NCBI GenBank assembly: GCA_047602305.1
Contig: JASGHO010000001.1
Location: 806,001-870,000 of the forward strand
From: Ancrocorticia sp047602305
GTDB lineage: Bacteria > Actinomycetota > Actinomycetes > Actinomycetales > Actinomycetaceae
DNA length: 64,000 nucleotides
Reading direction: 5' to 3'
Of the stretch, positions 53,110 to 61,192 are shown in pieces (the stretch's first letter is position 1; every line of letters starts with the position of its first letter). The notes under the pieces were generated by a model. It was not told the DNA's origin and did no database searches. It saw nothing but the letters and a program-made list of their open reading frames with translations. Position numbers and translations under genes: made by a program.

Positions 53110-53378
53110 CGTTGTTCCTCTCGTGAAGCGTCACCCAACACCGTATAGGACGGGTTGTACACCGTGGGAACGCCGCGGCGGGTGGCGAGGGCTCCTTTGA
53201 CGTGCAGCCGCTTGCCGATCTCGATGCAGTGCACGTCCGCGCGGCCAAGGAAGGACAGCATGAGCGCATCCTCCCCCACCCGCAACATGACGTTGATCGT
53301 GGGGCTCGAACCCGCGCCGGGATAAGTGATTGCAGTCACTTCTCCACGCAAGTTAATGCGGCGCGAGCGCGCGCTCAT
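53106..53378 (-). CDS. OB-fold nucleic-acid-binding domain protein
   Basis: 90-aa single OB-fold: RRINLRGEVTAITYPGAGSS, LMLSFLGRADVHCIEIGKRL and VKGALATRRGVPTVYNPSY. Conserved between DUF3710 and DUF3159 genes in actinobacteria; role unknown. It overlaps both neighbours by 4 nt, so the three genes form one operon. Confidence 0.9.
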   Translation of the reverse strand: MSARSRRINLRGEVTAITYPGAGSSPTINVMLRVGEDALMLSFLGRADVHCIEIGKRLHVKGALATRRGVPTVYNPSYTVLGDASREEQR

Positions 53379-54049
53379 CGGACTTCCGAAATCTCCGGTC
53401 CGCGCGCGGGAAGCGAAAGCTTCAGCTCGTCCTTGGGCTCAGGCTCCTTCTGCTGCTTGGCAACAAGCGGCAGCATCTCCTTGGGAGGATGGGCGCCCTG
53501 GCCGCGTACCACCACGAGATCGTCCAGGACGGCGTGAAGAATGTCGCTGGCAGCGGCGTCGTCGGTAGCGCCCTTACCCGTGACATTCGCGCGCAACAGC
53601 CAGCGCGGGCCGTCGATACCGATGTAACGGATGCGGTAGTTGGCCGACTTGTCCGGAGTGGGAACAACGGCGCGGATCTCAGTGCCGTACTCGCCTTCCT
53701 CCAGCTCCGAATGGCCGCCCTGAGCTGCCAGAACAGACACCATCTCGGCCCGCACCTCATCCCACAGCCCAGAGGACTTCGGGGCGGCGAAAGCCTGCAA
53801 CTGCAACGCCGAACCATCCTTGACGTACAGCACGCCAAGAATCGCCTTGCGGCGCTGGTCCACCGAATACTGGATGTTGGCGCCGGGCACCAGCGGGAGC
53901 CACAGCGAACCGGCATCGAGGAGGTCACCACGTTCGGGATGATCGGACTCGTCCCACGGGCCAACAGCCTGCGAGTCCGACTGTGCGTCGGCTTCCTCGC
54001 GGGCGAGGATGTCCTCATTCGACTTCTTCTTGCGGGAGAAGAATCCCAT
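53375..54049 (-). CDS. DUF3710 family protein
   Basis: 224-aa cytoplasmic protein: MGFFSRKKKSN start, GPWDESDHPERGDLLDAGSL, LQLQAFAAPKSSGLWDEVRA and RYIGIDGPRWLLRANVTGKG are family hallmarks. Function unknown; conserved first gene of the DUF3710-OB-DUF3159 unit. AAGGAAG precedes ATG 54049. A dUTPase gene, often found directly upstream in relatives, is not here. Confidence 0.92.
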   Translation of the reverse strand: MGFFSRKKKSNEDILAREEADAQSDSQAVGPWDESDHPERGDLLDAGSLWLPLVPGANIQYSVDQRRKAILGVLYVKDGSALQLQAFAAPKSSGLWDEVRAEMVSVLAAQGGHSELEEGEYGTEIRAVVPTPDKSANYRIRYIGIDGPRWLLRANVTGKGATDDAAASDILHAVLDDLVVVRGQGAHPPKEMLPLVAKQQKEPEPKDELKLSLPARGPEISEVR

Positions 54050-54154
54050 AACTTTGCTTCCTTACGTGGAAAGGTGCTGAGCCCGCGAGGCGGGATCAAT
54101 GTTGTATGCGGCGTTGTATGTGGCGCCTCCCGATCGGCGGAGACCCGTCAGAAA

Positions 54155-54454
54155 TTAGTAAGCGCACTCCGAGCACACCGGCAGGCCGTCTTCTTCATAG
54201 GCCAGCTGGGAGCGGTGGTGGACGAGGAAGCACTGCGAACAGGTGAACTCATCATCCTGCGCCGGGATGACGTTAATCGATAGTTCTACGTTGGACAGGT
54301 CAGCGCCGGGCAGCTCGAATCCCTCCGCAGCCTCAACCTCGTCCTCGTCAACAGAACCGGACTGCTGCTCAGAACGGCGTGCCTTGAGCTGCTCCAGAGA
54401 ATCCTCCCTGAGTTCTTCGTCCTGCTTGCGCGGTGCATCATAATCGGTGGCCAT
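54155..54454 (-). CDS. DUF4193 zinc-ribbon-like protein
   Basis: 99-aa acidic protein typical of DUF4193: MATDYDAPRKQDEELREDSL, a spacer, then EFTCSQCFLVHHRSQLA and VCSECAY, giving two CxxC pairs for zinc. Actinobacteria-specific, function unknown. Probably a single-gene transcript, divergent from sepH. Confidence 0.92.
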   Translation of the reverse strand: MATDYDAPRKQDEELREDSLEQLKARRSEQQSGSVDEDEVEAAEGFELPGADLSNVELSINVIPAQDDEFTCSQCFLVHHRSQLAYEEDGLPVCSECAY

Positions 54455-54775
54455 GGTAGCTCACGCTCCAGTTGTCTCTCATTGTGTGGAGGCCACTCGT
54501 CAGGCTTGACGATGGCCGGAGGGCACGAGCGCCCTACACTTGCAGAACGCTCACATCATTGAATTGTTCCCACTCATATAGCACGAGTGCGCCCATAATG
54601 TACCAGAGAACGGCGTCACTTCTCACACGTTTCTTCATAAAGAAGAAAATGGAGAACGAAATATCGCGACAAAGGGAAGGTAGACTCTCCTCTAGGCGAA
54701 CACGCACGCCGTGTCTCCACCGAACGCGCGAGCCCGAGTGGCAAGCTTGACAACACTGCTGGATGAAAGGGAGTC
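54455..54775. other. Intergenic region between divergent DUF4193 and sepH genes
   Basis: 321 bp without a supportable gene. A TAGACT at 54681-54686 could be the sepH -10 box, giving an 80-90 nt leader that ends in AAAGGGAG before ATG 54776. No strong hairpin or repeat noticed. Confidence 0.4.
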
Positions 54776-55837
54776 ATGATCAAACTCCAATTACTCGGGC
54801 TGCAACCCGACGGGGAGCACCTGACGCTTAACGATGCTGGGGGCAATCGTTACTCGCTCCCTATCACCGATGATCTGCGTGCTGCTCTTCGCCGGGACGT
54901 CTCGTCCACCGAGAAGGTCACGGAGACTGTTCGTCAGATGAGCCCGCGCGAGATTCAGGCGTTGGTTCGTGAAGGTTTGACCGTTTCGGAGATCTGTGAG
55001 GTGGGTGCGCTGCCCCCGGGCCGCGTCTCGGTTCTTGCTCACCCGATCATCGCCGAACGCGAGCACATGGCGCGCCGCGCCCAGGCGCTGGTGATGGGCC
55101 ACGAAGTCGGGTCGATGACGCTCGACGAGCTCGTCACCTCGCGACTTGTTGCGCGCGGCGTCAACATCGCGGAGATCAGCTGGGACACCATTCGCAAGCC
55201 CGCCGCTCCCTGGACACTCACCTTGGACTTCTCCGAGGACGGGGCCGCCCGGCGCGCCACCTGGACTCTCGATTTGGAGCGCAAGAGTATCGAGGAGAAC
55301 GACGACGAAGCCCGCTCGCTGTCCGAACATCAGGTCGCCACCGTCAAGCCCCCGGTTCTTCCCCCGGTGAGTTCCTCCACGGCCCGCATTGACGATGTCC
55401 TCGCGGCGCTTGATGCGCAGCGTGGTACTCCGCAGCCGGTTCCCTCTCTCGAGGACCTCGTGGAGGACGATACTGATCCGTCCAACGATTCGGTGCTCGA
55501 GGCGCTTGTGCGTTCGGATGACGAATCCGAGCAGGATGCCAGCGGCGGTGCGGATGCCGAGTCTGAGAAGCCTTCCGAGGATGCGGACGACGATGCTGGC
55601 GAAGCGGCGTCTGAGCGTCCGAAGCTCTCCTTGGCCAAGCCGATCGAGGACGATTCCTCTGAGGAATCTGAGGGCGAGGTACCTAACGAGGACGCGGAGG
55701 CAGAGCAGGAAGCTGACAAAGCCGAGCGCCTGCCCGAAACCCCCGAAGAGCTAGCGGCCGATCTCGCCCGCCGAAAGAAGGGCAACCGCCCCTCGATGCC
55801 CTCCTGGGATGAAGTCCTCTTCGGCAAGAAGGACTAA
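54776..55837 (+). CDS. sepH: Septation protein SepH
   Basis: 353-aa protein. N-terminal DUF3071 domain (KLQLLGLQPDGEHLTLNDAG, RQMSPREIQALVREGLTVSE with an HTH-like element). A long acidic, disordered linker follows (about residues 215-325, rich in E, D, S), then the conserved C-terminal NRPSMPSWDEVLFGKKD. In Streptomyces and Mycobacterium SepH binds FtsZ and promotes Z-ring assembly. ATG 54776 with AAAGGGAG directly upstream. Followed by a strong terminator. Confidence 0.94.
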   Translation: MIKLQLLGLQPDGEHLTLNDAGGNRYSLPITDDLRAALRRDVSSTEKVTETVRQMSPREIQALVREGLTVSEICEVGALPPGRVSVLAHPIIAEREHMARRAQALVMGHEVGSMTLDELVTSRLVARGVNIAEISWDTIRKPAAPWTLTLDFSEDGAARRATWTLDLERKSIEENDDEARSLSEHQVATVKPPVLPPVSSSTARIDDVLAALDAQRGTPQPVPSLEDLVEDDTDPSNDSVLEALVRSDDESEQDASGGADAESEKPSEDADDDAGEAASERPKLSLAKPIEDDSSEESEGEVPNEDAEAEQEADKAERLPETPEELAADLARRKKGNRPSMPSWDEVLFGKKD

Positions 55838-55863
55838 CCGGCTCGGTATGAATGACTAAGTGA

Positions 55864-55898
55864 TTGTGCCCGTAGGCGAAAACCTGCGGGCACAATTT
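55864..55898 (+). terminator. Terminator between sepH and tdk
   Basis: TTGTGCCCGTAGG (55864-55876) pairs with CCTGCGGGCACAA (55883-55895), 13 bp with one T-G pair, followed by TTTCG. Between convergent genes. Confidence 0.8.
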
Positions 55899-55904
55899 CG
55901 TCGT

Positions 55905-55964
55905 CGTCAAAAATCCGGTCGTCAAAAATCCGGTCGTCAAAAATCCGGTCGTCAGAACTCCGGG
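55905..55964. repeat. 15-bp tandem repeat at the tdk stop codon
   Basis: Three exact units of CGTCAAAAATCCGGT (55905-55949) and a diverged fourth unit (CGTCAGAACTCCGGG, 55950-55964) that contains the tdk stop codon. On the minus strand each unit reads Pro-Asp/Glu-Phe-stop-Arg in the same frame, so stop codons are stacked. Confidence 0.8.
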
Positions 55965-56602
55965 CTCCAGGCGCTGCGCAACGGTTCCGGGCCCATCGTG
56001 GCCCGCACCGAGGCCGCCGTCATGTGCCGCATGTGGTGGTCGCGGCACAGTACCTCGTAGCCGACTTCCTGCGAGGTGGTGTCGCCGATGACGACCTGCT
56101 CGCCCTCGGTGACCATGATGCCGCCGATGGTCCGCGCGTTGTGGGTGGCGCGTTTGCCGCACCAGCACAGCGCTCGCACCTGCAACACTTCGACGCGGTC
56201 GGCCAGTTCGATCATGCGCGCCGAGCCCGGGAAGAGCCGGGTGAGGAAGTCCGAGGTGATGCCGAAGCCGTACACGTCGATGCCGATCTCGTCGACGATG
56301 TGCGCGAGCTGCTCCACCTGCTCGGCGGTGTAGAACTGCACTTCGTCGCAGATGAGGAAGTCCACCCGGGCGCCGTTGGTCAGCTGGTGAACCACCACCT
56401 TCCACAGGTTGGTATCGGTTGCCACCTCCCAGGCGTCCTCTTCCAGGCCGATGCGCGAGGAAAGCTTACCCTCACCGGCCCGATCCCCGCGGGTGAAAAT
56501 GAGCCCGCGCAATCCCTGCTGGTGATAGTTATAGGCGGTTTGCAGCGCCAGCGTGGACTTGCCGCAGTTCATCGTGCCAGAGTAAAAGACCAGTTCAGCC
56601 AT
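55952..56602 (-). CDS. tdk: Thymidine kinase
   Basis: 216-aa type II thymidine kinase of the nucleotide salvage pathway. P-loop GTMNCGKSTLALQTAY, Walker B-like FLICDEVQFYTAEQVEQL, lasso region ARTIGG and zinc-type Cys in ALCWCGKRATHN and VLCRDHH. The C-terminus (PEF) is replicated downstream by the 15-bp repeat. TAATG overlap with the upstream phosphodiesterase-like gene indicates co-transcription. Confidence 0.94.
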   Translation of the reverse strand: MAELVFYSGTMNCGKSTLALQTAYNYHQQGLRGLIFTRGDRAGEGKLSSRIGLEEDAWEVATDTNLWKVVVHQLTNGARVDFLICDEVQFYTAEQVEQLAHIVDEIGIDVYGFGITSDFLTRLFPGSARMIELADRVEVLQVRALCWCGKRATHNARTIGGIMVTEGEQVVIGDTTSQEVGYEVLCRDHHMRHMTAASVRATMGPEPLRSAWSPEF

Positions 56603-57762
56603 TACGCCACCTCCACAATCAGGGGCACCAACATTTCGTCACTCGTCAGCGATCCGTGCACGCCGCGCATGAATGACTGATCCGGTTTGCGCAGGCGGGA
56701 GTCGATGAGGGAGAGCGTTCCGCTTTGGAACACCAGCACATCGCCCATGACGTCACGAGCCTTCTCCCCCAGGGTTCCGAACAGGCCGCTTGCCGCCGCC
56801 TCGTCCTTGGTGAGCACCCACGACTGCTCGCCCAGCACGTCCTGCCAACGTTCAGCCACCTCCGCCGCGGTGCCCTGCTTGGTGTATAGATGCAGGCTGC
56901 GCTCCTCGCCGGAGACCAGCTCCACATCCTGGGTCAGTGCGGGCTCCAGGGCCACGTCGATACGCTCGGTGACGTCCACCATGCCGTGATCTGCGGTGAC
57001 CACGATGAGCGTGCCGCGAGGCACCCGCCGTGCCAACTGCCGCAGCGCCGCGTCCAGCACCTCGAGCGCCCCCACCCAGTCCTCGGAGAGCCAACCCTTG
57101 TTGTGGCCGGTGTGGTCAAGCTCTTTCCAGTACAGGTAGACGGCCTTGGCCCCGCGCCGCAGCTCGCGGCTGGCGGCCCCAATGCGATCGTCAATGGAAT
57201 CGGCCGGCGCGGCCTTCGCCCCGCGCAACGCGCATAACGTCAGGCCGGAGCCCACGTAGCTCTTCGGCTGTACCAGGCGGCACTCGCTCGCCCTCTCCCC
57301 CAGCCGTTCAAAAAGAGTGGGTTCGCGCTGCCACTCAACCGGGTCAACCGTCGGATCATCCCACTTGATGAGGGAAAAGTTTCGGCCCGAAGGCGCCCGC
57401 AGAGAATAACTGAGCATCGCCGTGGCGCCGGGCAGCTCGCCCGTACCCACGGAGGTGATGGCGGCCGCCGTCGTCGATGGGGCAACGGTGGTCAGCGGAT
57501 CGAGGTGCGTCCACGAACGCAGGGTGGCGGCATGCCCGGAACGCGCGGCGAGGTTGGCGTAACCCAGGCCGTCCACGAGCACGAAACACACCTGCTCGGC
57601 CTGCGGAAGGCCCAGCAACTCGCGGTCGGCGCTCGACGTGGTGCCGCCCGACGCCGTCGCCAAACCCACCCCGTCCAGCGCCGCGGACAAACTGGCCCGC
57701 ACGGAACGCTCCGTGGGGCGCTGAAAATCAGCGGGCCACCATTCGCAATCTCTCACTGCCAC
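56602..57762 (-). CDS. Alkaline-phosphatase-superfamily phosphodiesterase
   Basis: 386-aa protein of the type I phosphodiesterase/nucleotide pyrophosphatase family. Metal and nucleophile region: FVLVDGLGYANLAARSGHAA followed by TTVAPSTTAAAITSVGTG (Thr nucleophile). Later metal ligands: YWKELDHTGHNKG and VTADHGMVDV. No signal peptide. Substrate unknown. The GTG start at 57762 has AAGGGA 8 nt upstream. Conserved beside DUF5998 in related bacteria. Confidence 0.88.
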   Translation of the reverse strand: MAVRDCEWWPADFQRPTERSVRASLSAALDGVGLATASGGTTSSADRELLGLPQAEQVCFVLVDGLGYANLAARSGHAATLRSWTHLDPLTTVAPSTTAAAITSVGTGELPGATAMLSYSLRAPSGRNFSLIKWDDPTVDPVEWQREPTLFERLGERASECRLVQPKSYVGSGLTLCALRGAKAAPADSIDDRIGAASRELRRGAKAVYLYWKELDHTGHNKGWLSEDWVGALEVLDAALRQLARRVPRGTLIVVTADHGMVDVTERIDVALEPALTQDVELVSGEERSLHLYTKQGTAAEVAERWQDVLGEQSWVLTKDEAAASGLFGTLGEKARDVMGDVLVFQSGTLSLIDSRLRKPDQSFMRGVHGSLTSDEMLVPLIVEVA

Positions 57763-57823
57763 GAAACGGTTCCCTTCGTCGTTGTCATTGCGCCGGGCGC
57801 GATCTCACCCATCTTCGCATGCG

Positions 57824-58393
57824 TCACCCCATGCGTGCGGTAAGTATCCGCGACATCTCATCGATAAAACGCAGCCCCTTGAAGAAGGTGGCCTCGTCGA
57901 GGGTGTGGTCGAGGACGATCTCGCCGTCGTCGCCGGAGATGACGGCCATGTAGCCGTGGTCCGCGTCGCAGTTCGGATTGTCGCAGGACGCGGGCCTAAT
58001 ATCGTGCTGCCAGCCCGCACCCCAACGCAGCCGCAGCCGCACCGAGGCGAGCGCCCCGGCCTCCGGACCGTCGGCCACCCGGCTGCGCACAATCTGGAAG
58101 TCCTTGATCGAATCGAGGTTGACGAACTGGGTGGTGGTGATGAACTCGCCCTGCGGATTGAACTCGTAGGAGACGTCCGACACCACCACGAGCAGGCGAT
58201 TTCCCGTCACCGCGAACGCCGCGATGGAATCGTAAACCGAGTCCTGATCGAACACCGTCTCCGGACGAACGAAGAACGTCTGTACGTTCGCGCGCGGTCC
58301 CAGGGCTGCCGCAACGTCGCCAAGAATCGGCGAATCCGTGGAGACTTTGGATGCCAGTTCTGCCAAGAAGTTGTTTCTGCCGTCATTCAACAC
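57824..58393 (-). CDS. DUF5998 family protein
   Basis: 189-aa actinobacterial protein: FFVRPETVFDQDSVYDSIAA, RLLVVVSDVSYEFNPQGEFI, VNLDSIKDFQIVRSRVADG and PASCDNPNCDADHGY with a Cys pair. Function unknown. GTG start at 58393. It lies 61 bp upstream of the phosphodiesterase-like gene on the same strand, likely one operon with tdk. Confidence 0.88.
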   Translation of the reverse strand: MLNDGRNNFLAELASKVSTDSPILGDVAAALGPRANVQTFFVRPETVFDQDSVYDSIAAFAVTGNRLLVVVSDVSYEFNPQGEFITTTQFVNLDSIKDFQIVRSRVADGPEAGALASVRLRLRWGAGWQHDIRPASCDNPNCDADHGYMAVISGDDGEIVLDHTLDEATFFKGLRFIDEMSRILTARMG

Positions 58394-58537
58394 CGCCCGA
58401 TTCTCTCACTTCGCGCGAATCCGTGCACCTCGCGTTCGAGTGAGGAGTATCGAGGCCGGCGAAGTGGGCTGGATATTGCGGGCGAAATGGGGTCGGTGGC
58501 GACGGCGAAACGGGGCGGGTGTGCGGATTGGCGAGGC

Positions 58538-58552
58538 GGCGCCGTCGTCGTT
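58538..58552 (-). repeat. Dispersed 15-bp motif (AACGACGACGGCGCC)
   Basis: Intergenic copy, reverse orientation, 76 bp upstream of the topoisomerase gene. It is followed by GAAAC; the copy at 61137 is followed by CGAAAC. Confidence 0.5.
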
Positions 58553-58614
58553 GAAACCCGCTTGACATTCGTCACGGATTGTCGGCGCCTTTGGCCCGCG
58601 CGGGTGAATAGCGA

Positions 58615-58620
58615 GATACT
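58615..58620 (+). promoter_or_regulatory. Candidate -10 box, leaderless transcript
   Basis: GATACT ends 7 nt before ATG 58628; no Shine-Dalgarno. Confidence 0.4.
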
Positions 58621-58627
58621 TGGTTCC

Positions 58628-61060
58628 ATGCGTGAATCAGCTGCTGACGTTGCCGAGAACATCGTCGATATCGATGTCTCAACCGAGATGCGGACCTCAT
58701 TTTTGGAGTACTCCTACTCGGTGATCTACGCGCGTGCGCTTCCGGACGCCCGCGACGGACTCAAGCCGGTGCAGCGCCGCATCCTTTTCCAGATGGACCA
58801 GATGGGGCTGCGGCCGGACAAGGGCCATGTGAAGTCCTCGCGCGTGGTGGGCGACGTCATGGGCCGCCTCCATCCGCACGGCGATACCGCCATCTATGAC
58901 GCGATGGTGCGCCTGGCCCAGCCTTTCACCATGCGCCTGCCGCTGGTGGACGGGCACGGTAACTTCGGTTCGCTCGACGACGGCCCCGCGGCCGCCCGCT
59001 ACACCGAAGTGCGCATGGCCGAACCCGCGCTCTCCATGACCGCCTCGCTCGACGAGGACGTGGTGGACATGGTGCCCAACTATGACAACACGCAGATGCA
59101 GCCCTCGGTACTGCCCGCGGCGATCCCGAATCTGCTGGTCAACGGCTCGTCCGGCATTGCCGTGGGTATGGCCACCAACATGCCTCCGCACAACCTCGTG
59201 GAAGTGGTGGCCGGGGCGCGGCACCTGCTCAAGCATCCCGAGGCCACGGTCGAGGATCTCATGCGTTTCATTCCCGGACCGGATCTTCCCGAGGGCGGCA
59301 AGATCGTGGGGCTGGAGGGCATCCGCGACGCCTACGCGAACGGCCGCGGTATCTTCCGCACCCGCGCCACCGCCACCATTGAGAACGTCACCGCCCGCAA
59401 GAAGGGCATTGTTTTCACCGAACTCCCCTATCTGGTGGGCCCCGAAAAGGTCATCGAGAAGCTCAAGGACGCCATCTCGAATAAGAAGGTCAAGGGCATT
59501 TCCGGGGTGCAGAACCTCACCGACCGTCACCACGGGATGCGGCTGGTGGTCGAGCTCAAGCACGGCTTCAATCCCGAGGCGGTGCTGGCCCAGCTCTACA
59601 AGTTCACTCCGCTGGAGGATTCCTTCGGCATCAACAATGTGGCGCTGGTGGACAGCCAGCCGCGCACGCTCGGCCTCAAGGAACTGCTGCGGGTGTTCCT
59701 CGATCACCGCATCGAGGTGGTACGCCGCCGCTCCCAGTTCCGACTCAACAAGGCCCAGCGCGACCTCCACCTGGTGCAGGGCCTGCTCATCGCGGTGCTC
59801 AACATTGACGAGGTCATCGCGGTGATCCGCTCCTCCGATGACACGGCCACCGCCCGTGAGCGCCTCCAGCAGGTCTTCGATCTTTCCGTAGAGCAGGCCG
59901 ACTACATCCTGGAGCTGCGCCTGCGCCGCCTCACCAAGTACTCCCAGATCGAGCTGGAAGAGCGCCGCGCGGAGCTGCTGGAGCAGATCGCGAAGTTGCA
60001 GGAGATCCTCGGCTCCGAGGCGAAGCTGCACGGCCTGGTCTCCTCCGAGCTGGCGCAGGTGGCGAAGTCCTTCGGTACCCCGCGCCGCACCGTGCTGCTG
60101 GAGGCCGACGGCGCCGCGGGTAAGAGCGCCATCGCGGACGTCCCGCTGGAAGTGGAAGACGGGCCCTGCTGGGTGATGCTCTCGACGACCGGCCTGGTGG
60201 CACGCACCTCCGAGGCTGCGCCGCCCTCGCGCGAGGGCGGGCGCGTGGCCCACGACGCCCTGGTGTCGACCGTGGCGGGAACCGTGCGCGGTCAGGTGGG
60301 CGTGGTGACGAACCACGGCATGTTGCACCGCCTGGATGTTCTGTTGGCGCCCGCAATTCCTGCGACGACCGCGGCGCCCTCCCTCGCCGGCGGCGTCCCG
60401 CTCGCGGATCTGCTGCCCGGCCTGGCAAAGAACGAGGTGCCACTGGCGCTCGTGGACATGAGCGAGGACGCGGCGGCGCTTGCACTAGCCACCAAGAATG
60501 GCAAGATCAAGCGCGTCACCCCCGGCGGCTATCCCGCGAAGGACTCCTTCGAGGTGATCTCCCTGGCCGACAAGGACGAGGTGGTGACGGTTACCCACGC
60601 TGCAGACAGTGATCAGCTGGTGCTCGTCAGCTCCGACGCCCAACTGCTGCGATTCGGCGCCGATTTGGTGCGCGCCCAGGGCCGCACCGGCCAGGGCATT
60701 GCCGGTATCCGGTTGGCTGAAGGAGCACAGGTGCTGTGCCTCGGCGTGGTTCCCAGTGACGATATTGGTGGCGCATTCGTGGTGACCATCGCCGGCAGCT
60801 CAGCTGCACTGGAAGGAACAATGCCGGGTGCTGCCAAGGTGACGCCCCTTGACCGCTTCCCGGCCAAGGGCCGCGGCACGGGCGGCGTGCGCGCCCAGCG
60901 CTTCCTGCGCGGCGAGGACTGCCTGACGTTGGCTTATGTGGGAGTCGGCCCGCTGCGCGCCGTTGGTGCAGGCGGTCAAAGTGTGGACCTGCCCGAAGTG
61001 GACGAGCGCCGCGACGCCTCCGGCACGCCACTGGCCAAGCCGGTGGCCGCAATCGGGTAG
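58628..61060 (+). CDS. parC: DNA topoisomerase IV subunit A (gyrase A family)
   Basis: 810-aa type IIA topoisomerase subunit. Breakage-reunion domain: LPDARDGLKPVQRRILFQMD, GRLHPHGDTAIYDAMVRLAQ (quinolone region), and the catalytic Tyr in AARYTEVRMAEPA. A coiled coil lies around residues 420-480. The C-terminal beta-pinwheel is degenerate, without a clear gyrase GyrA-box (QRRGGKG), which favours topoisomerase IV over gyrase. Decatenates chromosomes with the B subunit encoded nearby on the other strand. The 5' open frame extends to 57782 but ATG 58628 matches the family start. Confidence 0.93.
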   Translation: MRESAADVAENIVDIDVSTEMRTSFLEYSYSVIYARALPDARDGLKPVQRRILFQMDQMGLRPDKGHVKSSRVVGDVMGRLHPHGDTAIYDAMVRLAQPFTMRLPLVDGHGNFGSLDDGPAAARYTEVRMAEPALSMTASLDEDVVDMVPNYDNTQMQPSVLPAAIPNLLVNGSSGIAVGMATNMPPHNLVEVVAGARHLLKHPEATVEDLMRFIPGPDLPEGGKIVGLEGIRDAYANGRGIFRTRATATIENVTARKKGIVFTELPYLVGPEKVIEKLKDAISNKKVKGISGVQNLTDRHHGMRLVVELKHGFNPEAVLAQLYKFTPLEDSFGINNVALVDSQPRTLGLKELLRVFLDHRIEVVRRRSQFRLNKAQRDLHLVQGLLIAVLNIDEVIAVIRSSDDTATARERLQQVFDLSVEQADYILELRLRRLTKYSQIELEERRAELLEQIAKLQEILGSEAKLHGLVSSELAQVAKSFGTPRRTVLLEADGAAGKSAIADVPLEVEDGPCWVMLSTTGLVARTSEAAPPSREGGRVAHDALVSTVAGTVRGQVGVVTNHGMLHRLDVLLAPAIPATTAAPSLAGGVPLADLLPGLAKNEVPLALVDMSEDAAALALATKNGKIKRVTPGGYPAKDSFEVISLADKDEVVTVTHAADSDQLVLVSSDAQLLRFGADLVRAQGRTGQGIAGIRLAEGAQVLCLGVVPSDDIGGAFVVTIAGSSAALEGTMPGAAKVTPLDRFPAKGRGTGGVRAQRFLRGEDCLTLAYVGVGPLRAVGAGGQSVDLPEVDERRDASGTPLAKPVAAIG

Positions 61061-61106
61061 TACGGCGGCGGGTAGGCTGGAGCGCGGGTGGCACTGAAGC
61101 GCAGGT

Positions 61107-61134
61107 AGTACTGGAGGAGACAGTACTGGAGGAG
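61107..61134. repeat. Short direct repeat AGTACTGGAGGAG
   Basis: Two close copies (about 61108-61120 and 61122-61134) in the parC-GNAT gap. Meaning unknown. Confidence 0.5.
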
Positions 61135-61136
61135 CG

Positions 61137-61151
61137 GGCGCCGTCGTCGTT
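61137..61151 (-). repeat. Dispersed 15-bp motif (AACGACGACGGCGCC)
   Basis: Intergenic copy after parC, reverse orientation. Confidence 0.5.
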
Positions 61152-61192
61152 CGAAACTGACGGACACCTCACTCCGGGCCCGGGCCGAAAAT

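Noticed and set aside
54472..54750. 92-codon frame upstream of sepH
   Set aside because: No family, no ribosome-binding site, and it covers the likely sepH promoter.
55905..55964. Possible CRISPR-like repeat
   Set aside because: Units are 15 bp and contiguous without spacers, so it is a tandem repeat.
58394..58627. Inverted CACTTCGC / GCGAAGTG pair upstream of the topoisomerase gene
   Set aside because: Arms are only 8 bp and 44 bp apart; likely chance in GC-rich sequence.
58697..60328. 543-codon antisense frame within the topoisomerase A gene
   Set aside because: No domain, no ribosome-binding site, entirely inside a conserved gene.
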